Below, piece after piece: positions 1 through 7,916 of a stretch of 64,000 nt of DNA. Below the pieces are notes generated by a model. The model was given only the letters and a program-made list of their open reading frames with translations, did no database searches and was not told the origin of the DNA. The translations under genes and the position numbers were made by a program. Position 1 is the first letter of the stretch. Each line of letters opens with the position of its first letter. Source of the DNA: CAYUQT01 sp964596165 (GTDB lineage Bacteria > Planctomycetota > Phycisphaerae > UBA1845 > JAFGLZ01); contig CAZQTW010000025.1 of NCBI GenBank assembly GCA_964596165.1, positions 1 through 64,000 of the forward strand. Reading direction: 5' to 3'.

Positions 1-9
1 CGAGATGAT

Positions 10-132
10 CCGGCTTCGCTGCGCTACGCCGTGACAGGTTCCGGCTTCGCTACGCTACGCCGTGACGGGTTCCGGCTTCGCTGCGCTACGCCGTGACAGG
101 TTCCGGCTTCGCTACGCTACGCCGTGACAGGT
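10..132. repeat. 31-bp tandem repeat, four copies
   Basis: Four head-to-tail copies of a 31-bp unit run from 10 to about 132. Copies 1 and 3 carry GCTGCG where copies 2 and 4 carry GCTACG, so the array is really two copies of a 62-bp unit. There are no unique spacers, so it is not a CRISPR. It ends about 110 bases before the first gene. Its left limit may lie outside the window. Confidence 0.85.
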
Positions 133-244
133 CCGGCTTGGAACGGCGACCGGGCTTGCCTCGCGTTTCGTTTCACCGTACAAAGACGGGACGTGCCGGT
201 CGGCCGGAAGGGGTTTGCCGGTCGGGCGAGCGGAAGGAGCCGTC

Positions 245-1312
245 ATGCGCAAGGAATCGTTGGACTTTCTGATGCAACTGTTGGAGACGCCGTCTCCGTC
301 CGGGTTCGAGCAGCCGATACAACGGATCATCCGCCGGCGGATGAAGCCGTTCGCGGACAGCATGCGGGGGGATGTTCACGGCAACACGATCGTCGCGTTG
401 AACCCCAAGGGCTCGCCGCGGATCATGCTGGCGGGACATTGCGATCAGATCGGCTTCATGGTCCGTTACATTAACGACGAGGGGTTCATCTACTTCGCGC
501 CGATCGGCGGCATCGACGCGTCGGTCGTACCCGGGCTCCGGCTGGTCGTCCACACGGCCAAGGGGCCCGTCGAGGGCGTCGTCGGGCGCAAGGCGATCCA
601 CCTGATGAAACAGGAGGAGCGCAACAGCGCGAAGGTCGAGCTGACCGACCTCTGGCTGGACATCGGCGCCAAGAACCGCAAAGAGGCCGAGAAACGGGTC
701 TCGCCGGCCGATCCGATCACCTACAAGCTCGGCGTGACGACGATGGGCAACGACCTGATCGCCTCGCCGGGGATGGACGACAAGGCGGGGGCGTTCGTTG
801 TGATGGAGGCGTTGCGTCTGATCAAGGCGGCCGGCGGATGTCGGTGCGCGATATTCGCCGTCAGTACGGTACAGGAGGAGCTGGGGCTTCGCGGCGCCCG
901 CACGTCGTGCTTCGGGATCGATCCGCAGTTGGGGATTGCCGTCGACGTGACGCACTCGGCCGACTACCCGACGGTGGAGAAGAAGGTGGTCGGCGACATT
1001 TCGCTGAACAAGGGACCGGTGGTTTCAATCGGTCCGAACATGAACCCGATCGTCAGCCGGCTGTTGCTGGAGACGGCGCGGAAGAAGAGGATTCCGGTTC
1101 AGCGCGAGGGCGAGCCGGCCGCGACGGGGACCGACGCGAACGCGATTCAGATCAGCCGCGCGGGCGTGGCCGCCGGGCTGGTCAGCGTGCCGAACCGGTA
1201 CATGCACACCCCCGTCGAGGTGGCGAGCCTGGCGGACATTGAGAACGCCGCACGCTTGCTGGCGGAGGTCTGCATGGCGATCACGCCGAAGACGGATTTC
1301 GTGCCGCGGTAG
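245..1312 (+). CDS. M42 family metallopeptidase (cytosolic copy)
   Basis: Predicted dinuclear-metal aminopeptidase of family M42 (355 aa, usual length for the family). The family's landmarks are visible: AGHCD near the N-terminus (first metal His/Asp), GMDDK (bridging Asp), VQEELG (catalytic and metal Glu pair), AVDVTH (metal Asp) and YMHTPVE (last metal His). The ATG at 245 is chosen over a TTG at 215 because GGAAGGAG lies just upstream and the peptidase homology begins at once. There is no signal peptide. The next gene is a close paralogue, and long stretches of DNA are nearly identical between the two (for example around 380-430 and 1680-1730), showing a fairly recent tandem duplication. 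Peptide substrate cannot be told from sequence. Confidence 0.93.
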   Translation: MRKESLDFLMQLLETPSPSGFEQPIQRIIRRRMKPFADSMRGDVHGNTIVALNPKGSPRIMLAGHCDQIGFMVRYINDEGFIYFAPIGGIDASVVPGLRLVVHTAKGPVEGVVGRKAIHLMKQEERNSAKVELTDLWLDIGAKNRKEAEKRVSPADPITYKLGVTTMGNDLIASPGMDDKAGAFVVMEALRLIKAAGGCRCAIFAVSTVQEELGLRGARTSCFGIDPQLGIAVDVTHSADYPTVEKKVVGDISLNKGPVVSIGPNMNPIVSRLLLETARKKRIPVQREGEPAATGTDANAIQISRAGVAAGLVSVPNRYMHTPVEVASLADIENAARLLAEVCMAITPKTDFVPR

Positions 1313-1393
1313 ACGAGGTGGGGCGGGCTTGGCCCGCCCTTACAAAGGCGTCGGGCGGGGTTGAGGGGACGTCGTCACGAGAGAGAGGCTTGC

Positions 1394-2608
1394 ATGTACG
1401 GCATCAATCGGCGTGAGTTCATATGTCGGTCGCTGGCGGCGGTTGGGACCGCCGGCCTGGGCGGAGCGGCGTGGGGGGCGGCATCGGCGCCCGCGACGAC
1501 GAGGGCGACTTCCAGTGCGCCGCAGCGTCGCACGGGGATCCTCGGATCGAAGGAATCGCTGGACTTCCTTCTGCGGATGCTTCACACGCCGTCGCCGTCG
1601 GGTTTTGAACAGCCGGTGCAGCGGATCGTTCGGCAGCGGATGCGAGCGTTCGCCGATCAGATCCGTCCCGACGTGCACGGCAACACGATCGTCGCGTTGA
1701 ACCCCAAGGGCTCGCCCCGGATCATGCTGGCGGGTCACTGCGATCAGGTCGGCTTTATGGTGCGGTACATCAACGACGAGGGGTTCATCCACTTTGTGTC
1801 GATCGGCGGGATCGACGCGTCGGTCGTTCCGGGCCTGCGGCTGACGATTCACACGGCCCGGGGGCCGGTCGAGGGCGTGGTCGGGCGCAAGGCGGTCCAC
1901 CTGATGAAGCCCGAGGAGCGGGGCGGGCGGACTGAGCTGAACGATTTGTGGCTCGATATCGGCGCGAAGAATCGCGAGGCGGCGGCGAGCCGGGTGGCGA
2001 TCGGCGATCCGATTACTTACGCGCTCGACGTGGTTCGAATGGGTCCCGACCTGATCGCCGCGCCCGGGTTGGACGACAAGATCGGGACGTTCATTGTGAT
2101 GGAGGTCGTGAGGATGCTGAAGGCGTCGGGCGGGTGCGCCTGTGCGGTATTTGCCGTCAGCACGGTGCAGGAGGAGTTGGGGCTGCGGGGGGCGCACACG
2201 TCGTGTTTCGGGCTCGATCCGCAGGTGGGCATTGCCGTCGACGTGACCCACGCGACCGACTATCCCGGCGTCGACAAGAAGACCGGCGGGGACATCACCT
2301 TGGGAAAGGGTCCGGTCGTCTCGGTGGGTCCGAACATCAACCCGGTGGTCAGCGGGTTGCTGTTGGAGGCGGCGAGCAAGAAGACGATCGCCGTTCAGCG
2401 GCTGGGCGAGCCGGGGCCGACGGGGACCGACGCGAACGCGATTCAGATCAGCCGCGCGGGCGTGGCGGCGGGGTTGGTCAGCATCCCGGATCGGTATATG
2501 CACACGCCGGTCGAAATGGTCAACCTGGCGGACGTGGAGGATACGATTCGCCTTCTGACCGAGACGTGTTTGTCGATTTCGCCGAAGACGGATTTTGTGC
2601 CGAGGTGA
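1394..2608 (+). CDS. M42 family metallopeptidase with Tat signal
   Basis: Second M42 peptidase, 404 aa, 81 bases after the first. The catalytic body matches its neighbour almost residue for residue, with the same AGHCD, GLDDK, VQEELG, AVDVTH and YMHTPVE motifs. It differs in an added N-terminus of about 50 residues that starts MYGINRREFICRS and continues into an Ala/Gly-rich hydrophobic stretch, a twin-arginine signal; an Ala/Thr/Ser-rich linker follows. This copy should therefore be folded in the cytoplasm and exported. The ATG at 1394 follows GAGAGAGG; an upstream ATG at 1361 would place about 11 extra residues before the Tat motif and is less likely. The pair is best read as one duplicated gene whose copies now work in two compartments. 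Confidence 0.92.
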   Translation: MYGINRREFICRSLAAVGTAGLGGAAWGAASAPATTRATSSAPQRRTGILGSKESLDFLLRMLHTPSPSGFEQPVQRIVRQRMRAFADQIRPDVHGNTIVALNPKGSPRIMLAGHCDQVGFMVRYINDEGFIHFVSIGGIDASVVPGLRLTIHTARGPVEGVVGRKAVHLMKPEERGGRTELNDLWLDIGAKNREAAASRVAIGDPITYALDVVRMGPDLIAAPGLDDKIGTFIVMEVVRMLKASGGCACAVFAVSTVQEELGLRGAHTSCFGLDPQVGIAVDVTHATDYPGVDKKTGGDITLGKGPVVSVGPNINPVVSGLLLEAASKKTIAVQRLGEPGPTGTDANAIQISRAGVAAGLVSIPDRYMHTPVEMVNLADVEDTIRLLTETCLSISPKTDFVPR

Positions 2609-2741
2609 GAGGGGGGAAGGCCAAGGACGTGGGGACGTGAGAAGGGTGGCGCGTTCGCGGCGCGCGTGCACGCCCGGGCGCTCGAGGCGGGTAGAACCCG
2701 CTACGGAATCGCGGAGCAAGAGACGGCGCAACGAAACGATC

Positions 2742-3866
2742 ATGGCAGCGACAACATCAACGCATCTGTACGTATTTCCGGAAGATCAGCACAACACGAT
2801 GGTGGCCCAGGTCTATGAAAGCCGCGGCTACGACCGTGAGGAGTCGCAAGTGGCCGCTCACTACGCCGGGTTGGCGAGCAAGTACGGCATCAAGACGCAC
2901 GCAGCGTTGAAGGCGTTGCATCTCGAGCATCTGTTCGGCCACGGCTGCGGGCTGGCGAAGGGGGGGGCGAAGATGGTGGAGATCGACACGGGATATCCGG
3001 CGGTCGGCAAGATCAACGCGAACTACAAGCTCGGCCAGCCGGTGGCGCGTCGAGCGATGCAGATGGCGATGGAGAGGGCGGACACGTACGGCATCGGGTT
3101 GGTGGTTGTGGACCGGCCGTTTCACTATCTTTGGGGCGGCGGCTATGTCATCGAGGCCGCCCGCAAGGGTTACATTGCCTACACGAACTGCACGGCGACG
3201 CTCGCCGAAGTCGTTCCGTTCGGCGGCAAGTTTCCGACGATGGGAACGAATCCGCACAGTTGGGCGTTTCCGACGCAGGACATTCTGGGTTACGTCGTTT
3301 GCATCGACTGGGCGACGTCGGCGGTAGCGATGGGTCGCGTGCAGCAGCTCAAGCGCGAAGGGCTTCCGCTTCCGCCCGAGGTGGCGATCGACAAGGACGG
3401 CCGGTTCACGACGGATCCGAACAACGTGTTCGGGCTCATGCCGTTCGGGGGGAAGATCGGCGGGCACAAGGGTTACGGGCTCAGTCTGATCGACGAACTG
3501 TATGCCGCGTACACGGGCGGCGGGCTGCCGACGATTCGGGGTCACAAGGACGAGGCCGGCGACGGTCGCAACCGGGCGAGCTGCTACGTCTTTCAGGCGA
3601 TCAAGCCGGAGGCGATGGCGGCCGCGTCGTTCAAATCGCGCGCCGAACAGGACGCGAACGTGAAGGCCGTGATCGAGGACATTCTCGGGCACGGCAACGA
3701 CAAGGCGATCTTGCCCGGCAAGATCGAGCACGACGCCTTCCTCCGTTCGCAGAAGGAGGGCGGACTGCTCTTTACCGAGGCCGAGATCCGCGAGTTCACG
3801 GAGGTCTTTGCAAAGGCCGGCGTGAAGGGTTTTGATCCGAGCGCCTTGCGGAAGATTCCGGCCTAG
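2742..3866 (+). CDS. Ldh/malate dehydrogenase family oxidoreductase (type 2 malate/L-lactate DH)
   Basis: Member of the NAD(P)-dependent LDH2/MDG2 family (malate, L-sulfolactate, ureidoglycolate and delta1-piperideine-2-carboxylate reductases), 374 aa. Recognisable features are the early HGCGL segment, a glycine-rich DRPFHYLWGGG segment, and the conserved LMPFGGKIGGHKGYGLS nucleotide-binding block near residues 230-246. Substrate within the family cannot be settled by eye. The ATG at 2742 begins the homologous region; in-frame starts back to 2595 would add about 49 Arg-rich residues that overlap the previous stop and look non-coding. Its position after two peptidases suggests possible cotranscription, but the 133-base gap makes that uncertain. 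Confidence 0.88.
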   Translation: MAATTSTHLYVFPEDQHNTMVAQVYESRGYDREESQVAAHYAGLASKYGIKTHAALKALHLEHLFGHGCGLAKGGAKMVEIDTGYPAVGKINANYKLGQPVARRAMQMAMERADTYGIGLVVVDRPFHYLWGGGYVIEAARKGYIAYTNCTATLAEVVPFGGKFPTMGTNPHSWAFPTQDILGYVVCIDWATSAVAMGRVQQLKREGLPLPPEVAIDKDGRFTTDPNNVFGLMPFGGKIGGHKGYGLSLIDELYAAYTGGGLPTIRGHKDEAGDGRNRASCYVFQAIKPEAMAAASFKSRAEQDANVKAVIEDILGHGNDKAILPGKIEHDAFLRSQKEGGLLFTEAEIREFTEVFAKAGVKGFDPSALRKIPA

Positions 3867-4428
3867 CATGTCGACGTCTTCTCCAGGCGGCACCGCGCGA
3901 GCCGCCCCTGGGAGAGGTCGCCACGGCACGGTCTACGGCTTGCGAGGATTTCGAGCGGCTTCCTTCGGGTCTCACTTCGGCGAGCTCCGTCGAGCCGTCT
4001 TTGATGAACTGCCTTTGGGTTCGCCCGCGGTGGACCCCCTCCGGGTCCGAGCCTCAGGGACGAGGACGGGCGCCGAGCTTGTCGAGGGAGGCCTCAGGGT
4101 GGAGGACCGTCCGGGTTTTTCTCGCCCTTTCAATGAGCTCGCCGTCCCGTCCATGACGAAACGCCGGCTATGCAACGGTGGGAGCCGGCATCCGTCTTTT
4201 CCGTTCGGCCTAGTCGGACATCCACACCCCGGTTTGGTCTCCGTCGCATCTGATCAAATACGAGCGCGCATGCGCTGAGCACCCCTTTCTTTCTATTAGT
4301 AGGGACGAAGCAAGGCGAACGTTTTTCGGCTTGCGGTTTTGCCGGCGGTGACGAGGTCGGTGCGGCGACCGAGCGAAGGGGGCCGCGGTCGGGACTTCCG
4401 CCGCGGCGGATTCTTGGAGGTACGTACC
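3867..4428. other. Intergenic region with degenerate dispersed repeats
   Basis: No credible gene. It holds a repeat-like tract (about 3957-4110) with blocks CTTCGGGTCT, CTTCGGCGAGCTC and GAGCTTGTCGAGG, related to tracts near 20990-21072, 59768-59860 and 63079-63110. It then runs into the leader of the capsid cassette. No integrase, tRNA or attachment-like repeat is visible at this edge. Confidence 0.6.
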
Positions 4429-5418
4429 GTGAACGACGAACGAGGTAAACAGATGAGCGTGGGGAACGAAACCGTGATGGAAGCCGTTCCGCTGAGCGAG
4501 ATGCCGTGGGGTGTTCCGACGCGTGTGGTTCTGGTGCCGTGGGGCGAGGTGGAAAGCGCGAACGGCGGGTTTGTCGTCGATCGTGAGTCGGCGGAGGCGG
4601 CGGTAAGGGCGTTTGCGGCGCAGGGGAACGACCTGCCGATCGACTACGAGCATCAGACGCTGGGCGGGCCGTACGCCTCGCCGTCGGGGCGGGCGCCGGC
4701 GGCGGGATGGGTGAAGCGGTTGGAGGTGATTGAGGGCGAAGGCGTGGTGGGGACGGTGGAGTGGACCCGGCCGGCGATCGAGCACATCGCCGCGCGGCAG
4801 TACCGATACCTTTCGCCGGTGGTGATCGTGCGGAAGTCCGATCGCCGGCTGGTCGCGCTCCATTCGGCGGCGTTGACGAACAAGCCCGCAATCGCGCGGA
4901 TGCGGGCGATTGTGAATACGGCGTTGTTGCCGGAGGAAACACGGGGGACGCGGGAAGAAACGGAGGCAGGACCGATGGGTACGTTATGGGAAGACCTTCG
5001 AGGTCGGTTGGGTGTGGACGGTGAGGCGGGCGAGGAGGCGGTTCTCGCGGCCGCTTCGCAGCGGATCGGCGAGTTGCAGGGACAGCTCGCACGGAGAGCA
5101 GCCGAAGAGCAGGCGGCGGAGGCGATGAAGGCGGGCAAGCTGACGACGGGCCAGCGCGACTGGGCGGTGGCGTTGATCCTTCGGGATCCGAAGCTCTTCG
5201 AGGACTGGCTGGCGAGCGCACCGGTGGTCGTGCCGCACGGACGGACGATGCCGCCCGGCGAGGCAACGGCGGAGGATCGTCGGCGGGCGTCGGTCGCGGA
5301 GGCGGCGCGACGAGAGTATCGCCGGAGCGATCTGCTGCGATCGCTTACGAGCGAGGAGGCGTACATTGCGAATGCGGTGAAGGATACGGTCGAGTCGGAG
5401 GCTTCGACCCTCGGTTGA
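4429..5418 (+). CDS. Mu-like prophage I protein (capsid maturation protease/scaffold)
   Basis: Homologue of bacteriophage Mu gpI, the head maturation protease that also provides the scaffold, 329 aa. Seen: an N-terminal beta-rich segment, IDYEHQT at about residues 71-77, RAPAAGWV, the highly typical QYRYLSPV at about 124-131 and ALTNKPA at about 149-155, then a linker and an alpha-helical, Glu/Ala-rich C-terminal half. The GTG at 4429 has GGAGG eight bases upstream; an ATG at 4453 with GAGG is an alternative. The C-terminal half has its own internal start (next entry), as in Mu where gene Z lies inside I. It heads a same-strand set of capsid genes. The frame is intact, so this is not obviously decayed. 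Confidence 0.9.
   Translation: MNDERGKQMSVGNETVMEAVPLSEMPWGVPTRVVLVPWGEVESANGGFVVDRESAEAAVRAFAAQGNDLPIDYEHQTLGGPYASPSGRAPAAGWVKRLEVIEGEGVVGTVEWTRPAIEHIAARQYRYLSPVVIVRKSDRRLVALHSAALTNKPAIARMRAIVNTALLPEETRGTREETEAGPMGTLWEDLRGRLGVDGEAGEEAVLAAASQRIGELQGQLARRAAEEQAAEAMKAGKLTTGQRDWAVALILRDPKLFEDWLASAPVVVPHGRTMPPGEATAEDRRRASVAEAARREYRRSDLLRSLTSEEAYIANAVKDTVESEASTLG
4975..5418 (+). CDS. Probable internal in-frame scaffold product (Mu gpZ-like) nested in the protease gene
   Basis: An in-frame ATG at codon 183 of the protease gene is preceded by GGAGG (4962-4966) at eight-base spacing, the best ribosome-binding site in the cassette. Translation from it gives a 147-aa protein that is almost all predicted helix, with a coiled-coil-like Ala/Glu/Gln stretch (GELQGQLARRAAEEQ), the composition expected of a capsid scaffold. 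In phage Mu, gpZ is made from an internal start of gene I and shares its C-terminus; this layout matches. Expression of the short form is inferred. Confidence 0.5.
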   Translation: MGTLWEDLRGRLGVDGEAGEEAVLAAASQRIGELQGQLARRAAEEQAAEAMKAGKLTTGQRDWAVALILRDPKLFEDWLASAPVVVPHGRTMPPGEATAEDRRRASVAEAARREYRRSDLLRSLTSEEAYIANAVKDTVESEASTLG

Positions 5419-5594
5419 ATGAAGGGGAACGGGCCGCAGGGGCTCGATGGCGGATTTCCGATGGGCGATCCGGAATCGCTCGAGGATGTTTGCAGCGGTC
5501 GGGCTTTTCCTCGGCTGAATTCCGGGTTCGGGTCTTGGGTCCGTGACGATTGGGAACCGGGAAGGCGAACGAGAAGAGACAGGAGGATGAGGAG

Positions 5595-6002
5595 ATGGCG
5601 CTGTCGGCGAATCGCGAGGTGGATCGGTATGTGGATCAGGAGTTGCGGAGCTTCCGCGTGGCGGCGGGCGCCCGCGTGTTCAAGGGCGGGTTTGTCGGGT
5701 TGAGCGGCGGTTACGCCCGGGCGTTGGCGGCCGGCGATCAATGCGTCGGCATTGCGTATGAGGAGGCGAACAACGTCGGCGGGGCGGCCGGTGCGATCAG
5801 CGTCCGCGTGTACACGCAGGGGGATTTCTTGCATGCGCTCAGCGGGGCGGCGTTGACCCACATCGGCGACGCCGTTTATGCCTCGGCGGACGACACGCTG
5901 ACGCTGACGGCGTCGGGCAACAGTCTGGTGGGAGCATGCGTGGACGTGCCGGAGGCGAACAAGATCATCCTCCGGCTGAATCCGTTTAACTCCGTGGCCT
6001 GA
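5595..6002 (+). CDS. Phage head decoration/capsid cement-like protein (DUF2190-like)
   Basis: 135 aa. The first 30 residues are polar; the rest is a compact beta-rich domain: VFKGGFVGL, a Tyr-Ala-Arg-Ala-Leu run, GDQCVGIAYE, GAALTHIGDAVYAS, DDTLTLTASGNS, VGACVDVPE and a final IILRL strand. This ordering is typical of small capsid decoration proteins found between the scaffold protease and the major capsid gene in Mu-like and other tailed phages. The ATG at 5595 follows AGGAGG at good spacing; in-frame codons upstream to 5550 lack such a signal. The assignment rests on fold-like pattern and position, so capsid cement is likely but not proved. Confidence 0.7.
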   Translation: MALSANREVDRYVDQELRSFRVAAGARVFKGGFVGLSGGYARALAAGDQCVGIAYEEANNVGGAAGAISVRVYTQGDFLHALSGAALTHIGDAVYASADDTLTLTASGNSLVGACVDVPEANKIILRLNPFNSVA

Positions 6003-6040
6003 GGATGAGGGCCTTGGGGACGGATGGGGTTGAGAAGCAC

Positions 6041-6067
6041 TCACGCAGAGGCGCAGAGAACGTAGAG
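6041..6067. repeat. Short GCAGAG-rich dispersed repeat
   Basis: The space between the decoration and capsid genes (6003-6191) has a small degenerate repeat built on CGCAGAGGCGCAGAG, a motif scattered in many bacterial genomes. A related CACGAAGGCACGAAGG stretch sits at about 7857-7872, just after the cassette. Neither looks coding. Confidence 0.5.
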
Positions 6068-6191
6068 ATATGGATTCGTGGATTCCTGTCTTTGTGGTCT
6101 TCACGCCCCCGTATGAGGCAGTCCTTCTTGTCGTGAACCGAAGTCGAACATGTTAGGCGGAAACGAGGATTGAGAAGAGGAGAATGAACCC

Positions 6192-7103
6192 ATGGCCGTG
6201 ATCAATACGGGATTGTTGACGAAGGGTTTGCGGAGCGAGTTTTTCAATCGATTCGACGGGACGCCGGTGTACTACCGCGACCTGACCACTCGGATCGTCT
6301 CGACGAGCGATTCGGAGACGTATCGGTGGTTGGGCACGGTGCCGAAGATGCGGGAGTGGGGCACGGGCCGGCTGGCGAGGGGTTTGCGGACCGAGAGTTA
6401 CTCGTTGGACAACGCGAAGTACGAGGCGACGATCGAGGTGGATCGGGATGAGATCGCCGACGACCGGACGGGCCAGATTCGCGTTCGGGTCGGCGAGCTC
6501 GCGCAGCGTGCGGCCACGCACAAAGACTATCTCGTCAGCCAGCTTCTGGTGAACGGCGAGACGACCGGAAACGGCTACGACGGCGTGCCGTTTTTCGCCA
6601 CGAATCATGCCTCGGGCGGTTCGGGAGTCCAGGACAACAAGCTCACGTTCGACGCGGTCAACGTCGACGCGCCCACGGTGGACGAGTTCAAGCAGGCGCT
6701 CAAGAGCGCGATCGCGAAGATGCTGGCGTACAAGGACGACCAGGGTGAGCCGATGATGATCGGCGCGTCGGGGTTGGTCTGCGTGGTCCCGCCGACGATG
6801 TATTTCACCGCCCTCGAAGCGATGAACGCGACGGTGATCAACAACACGAGCAACGTCATGGCCGGCGCGGCCCGGGTGATCACGCTGGCGTGGTTGAGTG
6901 ACGCGAGCAAGTGGTATCTGCTCAAGACGGACGGCGTCGTCCGGCCGTTTATCTTTCAGGATCGCGAGCCGGTGGAGTTCGGGGCGCTAGCCGAGGAGAG
7001 CGAGGAGGCGTTCAAGCGCGAGAAGTTCCTCTATGGCGTTCGGGCCCGATACACGATGGGCTACGGGTACTGGCAGTATGCGGTGCGGACGGACTTTGTG
7101 TAA
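6192..7103 (+). CDS. Mu-like major head subunit gpT (major capsid protein)
   Basis: Full-length homologue of the Mu gpT family, 303 aa (Mu gpT is about the same size). Typical segments: AVINTGLLTKGLRSEFF at the start, the YRWLGTVPKMREW block near residues 45-57, a stretch ending EVDRDEIADD around 85-95, a polar loop region, and the C-terminal YTMGYGYWQYAVRTDF ending. The fold is expected to be HK97-like. The ATG follows a GAGGAG sequence. With the protease, decoration and DUF1320 genes this covers shell assembly, but no packaging or tail gene accompanies it. No internal stop or frameshift is seen. Confidence 0.93.
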   Translation: MAVINTGLLTKGLRSEFFNRFDGTPVYYRDLTTRIVSTSDSETYRWLGTVPKMREWGTGRLARGLRTESYSLDNAKYEATIEVDRDEIADDRTGQIRVRVGELAQRAATHKDYLVSQLLVNGETTGNGYDGVPFFATNHASGGSGVQDNKLTFDAVNVDAPTVDEFKQALKSAIAKMLAYKDDQGEPMMIGASGLVCVVPPTMYFTALEAMNATVINNTSNVMAGAARVITLAWLSDASKWYLLKTDGVVRPFIFQDREPVEFGALAEESEEAFKREKFLYGVRARYTMGYGYWQYAVRTDFV

Positions 7104-7159
7104 TGGGCGGGCTGTCGGTTTGTCGGGGTCGGCGGCGGGTCCGATGAGGGCTTCGGCCG

Positions 7160-7253
7160 CGGGCCAGGGCGGAGGGTATCGGGCGTCGGGTTTCGGCGGT
7201 GTCGAGTTGACGCTCCATTGTCGGTCAGGCACCGCCCGATACGCCCTGGCCCG
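7160..7253. repeat. Long imperfect inverted repeat between capsid genes
   Basis: The arms 7160-7185 and 7233-7253 are reverse complements apart from a five-base GAGGG bulge: 12 paired bases, bulge, then 9 paired bases, with a loop of 47 bases. It lies in the 275-base gap between the major capsid and DUF1320 genes. It could be a terminator, an RNA stem controlling the last gene, or a relic of an insertion. No T-tract follows. Confidence 0.75.
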
Positions 7254-7320
7254 ACTCCGGCGCACTCAACGAGGCGATCGGGGCACGCCGAGCAGGGGTT
7301 ACGGTTGCGATCGCGGGGTT

Positions 7321-7356
7321 GTCCGCTCGCCTGCGGTCACGGCTGTTATTGGCGGT
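7321..7356. repeat. Dispersed GC-rich repeat, copy 1
   Basis: One of four copies of a roughly 36-bp motif with core CGGTCGCGGCTCTGATTG (here CGGTCACGGCTGTTATTG). The others are at 9448, 12220 and 35091. It lies just before the DUF1320 start. Confidence 0.6.
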
Positions 7357-7378
7357 TGAGCGGGCGAGGGTAAAGGCC

Positions 7379-7822
7379 ATGGCTTACATCACGCATGCGG
7401 ACATTGAGGCGCGTTTGGGGCCGGCGGCGTATGTGCAGCTCACGGATGACGAGGGGACGGGTTCGGCGAACCCGACGAGGGTCGAGGAGGCGCGGACGGG
7501 CGCCGAGGCGGAAATCGACACCTACCTGGCGCGACGGCATGCGGTGCCGATCGACGTCAGCGGCGCTGCCGCCGTCGGCGGGCTGCTCAAGAGCCTGGCG
7601 CTCGACCTGGTCGAGTTCCGATTGCACTGCCGGCGACCGCCGGCGCCGGCGGACATCCTGCGAAAGCGGGATCAGGCGGTGGATCTGCTCCGAAGACTGT
7701 CGCAGGGTGAGGTGTTGTTGCCTTCGGTTCAGGAAATGCCTGGGAATCCGGGACAGGGCATGGGCGGCCGGGTGCTTGGACATGCACGGCTGCTGACCGA
7801 GGCGGAACGGGCGTCGTGGTGA
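7379..7822 (+). CDS. DUF1320/Mu gp36-like head protein
   Basis: 147 aa, the usual size of the gp36/DUF1320 family. It starts MAYITHADIEARLG, then AEIDTYLARRH, then a helical region KSLALDLVEFRLHCR, then DILRKRDQAVDLLRRLSQGEV and a Gly/Pro-rich tail. This is the family pattern and matches adaptor-like proteins that follow the major capsid gene in Mu-type phages. The ATG at 7379 is preceded by GCGAGGG; in-frame codons from 7319 overlap a dispersed repeat and are unlikely to be coding. It is the last gene of the capsid set: the genes expected next in a phage (gp37-like, sheath, tube) are missing and the next gene is a reversed housekeeping gene. Confidence 0.85.
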   Translation: MAYITHADIEARLGPAAYVQLTDDEGTGSANPTRVEEARTGAEAEIDTYLARRHAVPIDVSGAAAVGGLLKSLALDLVEFRLHCRRPPAPADILRKRDQAVDLLRRLSQGEVLLPSVQEMPGNPGQGMGGRVLGHARLLTEAERASW

Positions 7823-7916
7823 GGGTGAGTCAGGCTGGTAAGAGGACGGAGCAATCACGAAGGCACGAAGGCGGGGGAGTGAGAGGCTTGTGCACGTGAC
7901 GGACCCGCACATGCGG

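Noticed and set aside
10..132. CRISPR array
   Set aside because: Units are directly joined with no spacers, and no cas gene is present.
5419..5703. 94-codon frame directly after the capsid protease gene
   Set aside because: Arg/Trp-rich and out of frame with the decoration gene, which has a better ribosome site and family pattern.
4284..7822. Complete prophage
   Set aside because: No integrase, transposase, portal, terminase, tail or lysis gene and no attachment-like repeat.
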